Source: Pigoraptor vietnamica (taxonomy: Eukaryota; Opisthokonta; Filasterea). From it: DNA of 26,375 nt. Every line of letters starts with the position of its first letter. Within the stretch, counting starts at the first letter, position 1. The position numbers and the translations under genes were made by a program. The notes beneath the pieces were generated by a model. It had not been told where the DNA came from. It worked only from the letters and a program-made list of their open reading frames with translations, and made no database searches. Location: contig CALSCQ010001916.1 in the NCBI GenBank assembly GCA_943704525.1, positions 1 to 26,375 on the forward strand. Reading direction: 5' to 3'. Positions 1 through 8,100 of the stretch are shown here, in pieces.

Positions 1-49
1 TATTATTTGCGCTGCGACAGTTGCTTCGTGTGCGTGCACCGACGAGGCG

Positions 50-1907
50 ATGGCGGCAAGCTACTGGACCTCAACACAATAGTGAGCACTCGCATTACGT
101 TCTCTCCCCCTTGTGCGTGTCGCTGACCCCTTTGGCCCATTCTCCCTCTCCCACAGTCGCCACTGGTTATTATGGCGCGAAGACATCGACGCCTTTCACT
201 GGCGCACGTCGCGATTATCTCCCGATGATGTGAAGAAGCTCAACATTTTCTTTGGGCGGTTAATTATGGCTGCCGCTGTGCGAATGCGCTTGCGACAGCA
301 GGTGGGAGAGTGTGAACGCAACCGCGGAAACGTCGTTTTTTGCGCGGTGACATCGTGCGTTTTAATGCTTGCGAAGACGTTACTTGCAATTTTTCACTGC
401 CTTGCTGACCCTGTTAGTGAATGGAGTTGGTTTGACGTGCGGTGTGGTGTGACTGCTAATCTGTGTGGTCATATGTGCCAGCATGCGATTGCTTTGCGTT
501 GCCTCTCGCACGAAATATGTTGCAGTTCGGCTCACGTGCCTGTCGCACTGACAGGTGACCGCAACGGCAATTATGTACTTTCACCGCTTTTATTCGAAGA
601 AGCCGTACTCGGCCATTGACCCCTTTGCACTGGCGCCCACGTGTCTCTTTGTCGCATCCAAGGTAAAGACGACCCCCCCCCCCCCCCCCCCCCCCTTCCG
701 TCTCCTCTTTACCTTCACTCGCCCCACCGCGTTTCCTCCATTTTCGCACCCATGCGGCGGACGCACACGTAACCACCCGCGCGAGAAAGACAGTGTGCGC
801 GTACGTACGGTAGTTTACGGCTGCACACCTCTACTGAGACGGAATACCCTGTGGACGTGCACAGTTTTTTGACGCGCTGTTCTCTATCACGTACCCAGGT
901 GGAGGAGTTCGGACCACTGCAGACGGCGACTGTGCTGGGCGCATTCGCAAGCGTCCTCCGCTCGGACTTCCCTTACGTCAGCGCACACCACCTCGCCTCG
1001 CACGCGGCGACCGACATCACCGAGGCGGAATTCCACCTCCTCGAAGCCATGGACTGTCACGTGATCGTACACCACCCGTACCGGGAGCTGACGCAGCTGG
1101 TCGCGGACTCGCGTGGCGCCCTCCACCAGGTCACCATCCCGCTCGCGTGGGAAATTGTGAACGACGCGTACCATTCGGACATGTGCCTCACGTGCCCGCC
1201 GCACACGATCGCCCTCGCCGCCCTCTACATTGCGGCACAGGACGAGAACGGCGACGCAAACATGCCCTCGCAGGTGGGGAAGCCATCTCGCGTAGTGTGG
1301 TGAATGCGCAGGCTAGGCACACACACAAAGGAATGCCACAACCACGGACGGCTGTGTGTGCATCGATTGGGCTTCATACTAAGACAAATCCCCGCCGCAG
1401 GACGCGCTTGCGTGGTTCTCGGAACTGACGGTCCAACCCGCCGTTCTCGCCGATGCTGTGCGGCAAATATTCGACATTTACGCGCTGTGGAACTCGATGA
1501 ACTGGCACGTGGACATACCACGCCTCCTCGACCGCATCCGCGCGACCTACGCACAGCCCGCGACGCCCACGCTGTCGGGCGCGCGCAATTCGCCGCTCTC
1601 CCACTCGCAACAGGGGCTCCAAGTGTTCTCGTTTGGCCTTCCGCAGTCGATGGGGCAAGCGCAAGTGCCGGGTTTGGGGGTCGCACAGCAGCAGCACGCC
1701 GCCTCCGCAGCGGCCGCCCAACAACAGGTCGCGCGTGCGGAGAATGAGCGCCTGAATGCGGAGTCTGTTGTGTCTCGGCTGCTTGACCCATCGCGACAGT
1801 GTGTGGGTCAGTCGCCCGCGGAAGTGCTCGGCGCACAGCCGCGGTTGCAGGGCGCGCAGCGAAAGGCATCGCCCGTGGCAGCGGTGGCGAAGACGCCCAA
1901 GCGATAA
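50..1907 (+). CDS. CCNC: Cyclin C (Mediator CDK8 kinase module), 5 exons, 388 aa
   Basis: Exons: 50-81, 157-301, 555-662, 899-1273, 1401-1907; all phases join. The product should bind and activate CDK8/Srb10 in the nuclear Mediator kinase module. The start MAASYWTSTQYRHW matches the cyclin C N-terminal pattern MAxxFWxSxHYxxW, which supports the tiny first exon. Family landmarks follow in order: LRQQVTATAIMYFHRFY, IDPFALAPTCLFVASKVEEFG, the LLEAMDCHVIVHHPYR segment, then PLAWEIVNDAYHSDMCL and PPHTIALAALYIA of the second cyclin fold. The core ends near residue 273. A tail of about 115 residues rich in Gln, Ala, Ser and Pro follows, longer than in animal cyclin C (about 283 aa in total). Donors are GTGAGC, GTGGGA, GTAAAG and GTGGGG. 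Intron 3 carries a 23-C run. The gene converges on the giant minus-strand gene, with 277 bp between the two stop codons and no further gene seen there. Family identity is very secure; the tail's role is unknown. Confidence 0.95.
673..695 (+). repeat. Homopolymer C23 in cyclin C intron 3
   Basis: An uninterrupted run of 23 cytosines lies 10 bases after the intron 3 donor at 663. It can form G-quadruplex (minus strand) or i-motif structures and is prone to length change or assembly error. It does not affect the coding model. Confidence 0.9.
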
Positions 1908-2184
1908 AAGAATAGTAGCTGTTTGTGGTCAACTGTTCGCTCTGCACGCTTGAGTGGTCGGTGCCTGTGAAAGAATAACACTTGAGTGGCTGCGACTGAG
2001 AACGACGGAAGCGCGTTCGGGAAACGGGCCCTCGTCCGTTAGCGCTGCATTCAGTTGTGGCCATGGTCGCCACTCGCTGACTTCACTTGCGACTTTGTTC
2101 GACTGAACGCACTAAAATTTACTTTGCGAGACAGTCACGGAATTCATGTCTTGTACCAGTGAATTTTGTTTACTCGTGACGTCA

Positions 2185-5100
2185 TCACTGCGCCGTGCAC
2201 GTGTACGCGCTTGCGCGGCTGTAAGTGGCGACGTTGAAGTCGCTCGCGGTGAGGCTGCCGACGGTCACAACCTGCACGCACCCGCGAATGTCGCTCATCA
2301 CCGTGCGTAGGCCTTGCAATACGGTGCTGCGCTTGCTCACGGCGCTGGAAACGACGTCCCCGTCGTCCACCGAGACGCTCAGGGCGCCGCCCGAAACGAG
2401 CAGCTCGACAGAGTGCTCCTGCCCGTCGTCCGTCAGCACCGAATCAACCGTTGCCGAGACGGGGTCCGCCGCGGCGTCAAACGACGCGCTGACGACGACG
2501 TTCCCGTTCACGTGCGCGATCGCCACCCACTCGGTGCCGTCCGTGCTGTTGTAGGAGAAGATGAGGCCGTTCGAGTCCATGGCTGTGAAGCGCACAAGAA
2601 TCGTGCCGCTGCTGATGCGCTGCGCCGCAGACGTCGCCGTCACGCGACCGCCACTGCAGATCGAGAAGACTTCGGGGAGGAGATCGGGCGCCGATGTGTC
2701 CGCGGCACACTGCGTCTGGCACGAGCAGCAGGACGTGGAGGCGCCCACCCACTGAACCACCGGGAGCGACGTCACAGGGAGCGTGTTCATCTGCTTCACG
2801 GTCACGCAGCCGTCCACAGTAATCGTGAGCGTATCGAGGCTCTCGACGATCTGCGCCGTCACCGCGCGCTTCGTCGTCGCCGTGCGCGTGCCCACCTTGA
2901 GCGTGCCCAGCCCGTCGGCGACGCTTATGTCCACCGATCGCAGCACATTGTCGTCGAAAGAACCCGTCACAGTGGCGCTCACAACACCGCTGCCGAAGTC
3001 GATGCGGAGTACGAGGTTTCCGTTTTCGATGGTGAGCACGACCTTGTCCCTCGCGCTTCCAGTGAGCCCGAGGATGGTGCCGCTTGACGCCCGGCTGCGG
3101 AAGCTGAGTGAGATGGCGAACGACCTTCGGCGGTCGAGGAACGGCGTCGTCTGCGCCTGCACGCTGCCGCCCGCGCACATGCCCACGGTCGTCGGCATCG
3201 TCGCAGGCACTCCCGAGTACACGTGATCGTTTCCAGGGCACACGCCCGTGAGCGGCGGAAGCGGCGCCACGTCGTTCTCGCAGTCGCAGCACTTGTTCGA
3301 CGCATCCTGCCACTCGCTCACGGCGATCGCACTCGCAGTCGCCCCGTTGAGGCTGTAGAGGCTCATGCACCCGCTGAAGCGCGACGTCAGCTGCGTAACC
3401 GCCTCCATCGATGTACGCGACGACCGCGGGGACGTCACCGAGATGCCACCCACGGTAATTGTGAAGCCGCCGCTGCGCGTGGTCAGCGTGACGTTGCGGA
3501 ACACGCCGTCGTGGAACGGTCCGGGGACCGTCGCGATCATCTCGCCGCTGCCGAACTCGGCGGTCGCCACAAGATTGCCGCTGCCGGTGAGCCCGATCGA
3601 GACCCCGTCGGCGTTCGAGCCACTGAGCCCGAGGATAATGCCGCCGGGCCGCGTCGCAGCGAATCCGAGGCGAACGGTGAACGACGTGTCCAGGTCGAGG
3701 AGGGAGCGCGGGAAGGTGCCGGTCACGTGCCCTGTGCCGCCGCAGAGGCCCACGGTCGTCGGGAGCTGGTCGGGCTCGGGGACGAAGGGGCCCCCTGTGG
3801 TGGAGCACAGGCTCGACGTCTGCACGCAGTCGCAGCACGCGGCGGACGCGCCGTTCCAGTCCTTCACGCGCAGGTCCGTGCCCTTCTTGCCGTTGACGTT
3901 GACGACGCTGAGGCATCCGCTGAAGGTGCTCGAGAGCGTGTCGATCTGATTGAGCGCCTTGTTCACCGTCGACCGCTTGGACGACGCCGAGTCTTCTCCG
4001 ATGGCGAGCGTCAGCACGCCGTTTGATGTCGAGATGGTCGCATCGAACCACTCGCCCGTGTGGAAGGGGCCGCTCAGCGCCGCGACGAAGCTGCCGGACC
4101 CGTAGTTGATGCTGGCAATGGCGTCGCCGTCCTTGTTGAGCGCAAGCATGAGGTTGTCGACGTCTGTGCCCGTGATGCTCAGAATGACCGCGTCCTCTGA
4201 CGACGTTGCTCGGAAGCTGACGTCAATCTCGAACGTGGAGTCGGCATTGAGCAGCGACAATGGCAACGTCGCAGTAAAGCCCGCGCCCGCGCACAGGCCC
4301 ACGACCTTCGGGACGTTCCGTGGATTGCTCCCGTCGCCACCGTCCTCGCACACGTCCGTCGGCAGGGGCAGCGGGGTCACCGACGGCGCCGGCGTGCTCG
4401 TCGTCACGGGCTCAGCGGGCGTGCTCGTCGCGGCCGCGGCGCCCGTTGACGTAGCCTGGTTCGCCCCGGTGGTTTTGGGCACAGACGACGTCGTTGTCTT
4501 GGTGGAAGTTGTGCTTGGCTTCGTTGCCGCCGTGGACGTGCTCTTGGACGTGGTTGTGCCCTTGGTCGTTGACGCTGCCGCGCCACCCGTCGTGCTCGTG
4601 GCCGCCTTGGCCGTTGTCGTCGCTGCAGCCTTTGCAGTTGTCGTTGCGGCCTTTGCAGTTGTCGTCGCTGCTTTGCCGGTGGTCGCCGTGGCCACTTTGC
4701 CAGTAGTCGCCGTGGCCACTTTACCAGTAGTCGTCGCCGCTTTGCCAGTAGTCGCCGTAGCCACTTTGCCAGTAGTCGCCGTAGCCACTTTGCCGGTGGT
4801 CGCCGTAGCCACTTTGCCAGTAGTCGCCGTGGCCACTTTGCCAGTAGTCGCTTGTGCTTTGGCCGTGGTCGAAGCCGCCGTCGTCGCACCCTTTGTCTCT
4901 TCGGCCTTGCCCGTCGTTGCCGACGCCGCATTCGCCGTCGTGACCGGTCCGCTAGTGCCCGCAGCTGGCGTAGAGCTCTCGGCGGAGGTCTCCGGGGCGC
5001 CGCCTGTCTCTGTTACGGGGGCTCGAGAAGTGTCGGCGGGCTCCTGCGCGGTAGACGCGCGTGGAGACGAGATCGGCCCGTCGGTCGCCCGTCCTGTCTC

Positions 5101-8100
5101 GGGAATCGCCGTCGGCGTTTCTTCGCGCGCTGAACTGTGTGGCTGCAGCTGAGAGGACTCCGCCGCAGTGGCAGACGCCGCAGTGCTCGGCTGCACGCTC
5201 GCGGCTTCGGAAGTGGACGGCTCCGACGCGTGGGAACTCTCAGTGGGTGGCGGCGCCAACGAACTCTCGGGCCCCCGGCTTGGCTCAGCCGAACTGATCG
5301 GAGGCGCCGCAGACGCCGCGGAAGTCTCGGGAGACGGTGAGCTGACCGGCTGTGCCGTCGACGTCGCGGGCTCTCCAGCCGATGTTTCCGCAGGCACAGA
5401 ACTGACAGTCGGCGCCACCGACGTCGCGGGCTGTCCGGTCGATGTCTCTGGAGGCGGAGAACTAACCGGCTGTGCCGCCGATGTCTCCGCTGGCGAAGAA
5501 CTAACCGGCGGAGACGCAGACAGCGCAGGCTGGCCAGCTGATGTCTCGGGAGGCGGTGAGCTGACGGGCGGTGCCGCCGACGTCGCGGGCTGGCCAGCCG
5601 ATGTCATGGGGCCCGCCGTCGTGGGCTGGCCAGCCGATGTCTCAGGAGGCGCTGAGCTGACGGGCGGTGCTGCTGACGTCGCGGGCTGGCCAGCCGATGT
5701 CTCCGCTGGCGTTGAGCTGACGGGCGGCGCCGACGTCGCGGGCTGTTCAGCCGATGTCTCCGGTGGCGCTGAGCTGACCGGCGGAGGCGCAGACGTCGCG
5801 GGCTGGCCTGCCGATGTCTCCGGTGGCGCTGAGCTGACAGGCGGAGGCGCAGACGGCTGGCCAGCCGATGTCTCCGGAGGCGCAGAACTGACCGGCGGCG
5901 GCGCGGACGTCGCGGGTTGTTCAGCCGATGTCTCCGGTGGCGGTGAGCTGACTGGGGGAGGCGCAGACGTCGCGGGCTGGCCTGCCGATGTCTCCGGTGG
6001 CGCTGAGCTGACAGGCGGGGGCGCAGACGTCGCCAGCTGTCCCGGCGAGCTCTCGGGTGCTGGGGCAGCCGAGGACGCTTCTGCTGCGGGTGTGGGTGTG
6101 ACCACGACGACCGAGACCGTCGCACCATCCTCGATTTCGGTGGAGTAGTCGGTCACGTCCTCGCCTAGCTGCGCCGACAGCGACCCGTCCTCGGTCGACG
6201 ACTTGAACTTGTTGCTGATCTCCCTCCACGTCGACGAATCGACGGTGTCGTCCGTAATGGTCAGCCCTGCGATGACACTGCCGCTCTTGAGTCCGGACAG
6301 GCGCATCTTTGAGGGGACGGAGAAGCCGCCAAAGGCAGGCGCGTCGATGTCGTCGCGCAGAAGGGCGGACGACAGGAGCGTATGGAAGATCCGCGACAGG
6401 AAGCGTGCGCGCCGATCGAGCGTAAAGGCGGCGAGATCACCCGTCATGCGAATCCGAGCAGCGAAGTTCGGCGAAGGAGGCGATGCGAGCATGACCCGCA
6501 GAGGGACATCGTAGAGCACCCCGTCCTCCAGCGACATCAGCGCGACCGTCAGCGCAATGCTGTCGCCGGGTACATCGCCCGCGACGACGAGGCCTGCCAG
6601 AATGCCCGTGCTCGAGTTGAAGTGGAGACACGTTGGCAGGGCATCTCCAGTCGCGAGCGTGACATCAACAACAGCGCCGTCCGCAGGGCCGAGAAGGGTT
6701 GCAAAGAGTGCCTTGGACAGCTGGCGCACGAACAAGGACCCGAACGTCGTATCGATGTCCGGAAGGGCGAACGGAGGCGGCGTGGCACTCGGTGACGGCA
6801 CTGGCGGTATCTCTGAAGTCGATGAAGCACGCTCGCACACGTAGTCCTTCCCCTCGCACTCCCTAGTGAAGCACACAACGCAGCGCTCGCTCGTGCCGCA
6901 AGGGTTCGGGTCGCAAGGCGTATTGCTCGACGGCGTCGGCGTAGCACTGGCGGACGACGACGGTTCGGGGACGGGACGGACGGACGACGGCGCGTCAGAA
7001 GACGAGGGCTCGGGCGCCGCCGTAGAAAGGGGTTCCGGTGCCACCGAAGATTCGGTCGGCGCTGGCGTGGGCGTGGGCGTCGGCGTCGGCGTCGGGTTTG
7101 GCTTCGACTTCGACTTGGGCGGGGGCGGCGGAGGCGGCGGGTGCGCGCAACACTCGCTTGGTGTGGGCGTCGCTGAGGCAGTGGCCGCAGGGCTGCTCGT
7201 GGGCGCCGGCGGAGGGACAGACGACGGCGCGGCAGAAGACGAGGGCTCGGGCGCCGCCGTAGAAGGGGGTTCCGGTGCCAGCGAAGATGCGGTCGGCGCG
7301 GGCGTGGGCGTGGGTGGGCTGCCGCTCTCGGAGACGCATACGTACGTACGGCCGCACCCGCTGAGGCACGCCACGCAGATCTCATCTGGCATGCACTTGG
7401 GATCGCAGAGGTCGCCGTTGTCGGTAGTTTCCGTCGGGGCGGCCGTTGGCACAGACGACGGCGCGGCAGACGACGGGAGCGGGGGCGCTATCGACGATTC
7501 GATCGGTTCGCCCGTCTCGGACGGCTGAGGCTCCTCGGTCGGCGCTGGCGTGGGCGTCGGCGTCGGCGTCGGCGTCGGGTTTGGCTTCGACTTAGACTTG
7601 GGCGGCGGCGGCGGAGGGGGCGGAGGCGCACAGCACTCGCTTGGCGTGGGCGTCGCAGAGGCGGTGGCCGCAGGGTTGCTCGTGGCGGACGAAGGCGCGG
7701 CCGAAGACGAGGGCTCGGGTGCGATCGAAGATTCGACCGGTTCGCCCGTCTGGGAGGGCCGGGGCTCTTCTGTCGGCGCAGGCGTGGGTGTTGCGGTCGC
7801 AGAGCTCGACGGAACGCATATGTACGGCCGGCTGCAACCCCCGAGGCACGTCAGGCACATCTCTCCCGGGCCACACTTGGGATCGCAGAAGTCGCCCTCG
7901 TCGCCAGTTTCCGTGGGGACCGGCGGCGGCGCTGTTTCGGTGGGCTCGGGAACTCCCGAAGGCGAGGGGGAAGGCTCGGCAGAAAACGGCACGCAGACAT
8001 ACGGCTCGCTGCACCCGCTGAGGCAAACGATGCAGAGCTCGTTGGGTTTGCACTTCGGAGAGCACAGGTCGTCGCTGGTTTCCGTGGCGGTCGGCGCGGG

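Noticed and set aside
1225-2073. 282-codon minus-strand open frame opposite the last cyclin C exon
   Set aside because: It has Arg/Pro/Ala-rich shadow composition and runs across a clear cyclin C intron; no domain is recognisable.
2177-2184. Perfect TGACGTCA (CRE palindrome) directly after the giant gene's stop codon
   Set aside because: It lies at a 3' end between convergent genes, not in a promoter, so a single 8-bp match is most simply chance.
2477-4051. 524-codon Arg/His-rich frame in another minus-strand register of the giant gene
   Set aside because: Arg/His/Pro-rich shadow of GC-rich coding DNA; the overlapping frame shows the laminin-G-like pattern with conserved GC strands.
5168-6148. 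Long plus-strand open frame (326 codons, Gly/Val/Ala/Asp-rich) opposite the mucin-like repeat
   Set aside because: It is the reverse reading of a tandem repeat whose unit is a multiple of three. Its composition (GGAELTGGGADVAGWPADVS) mirrors the repeat, and it has no credible domain.
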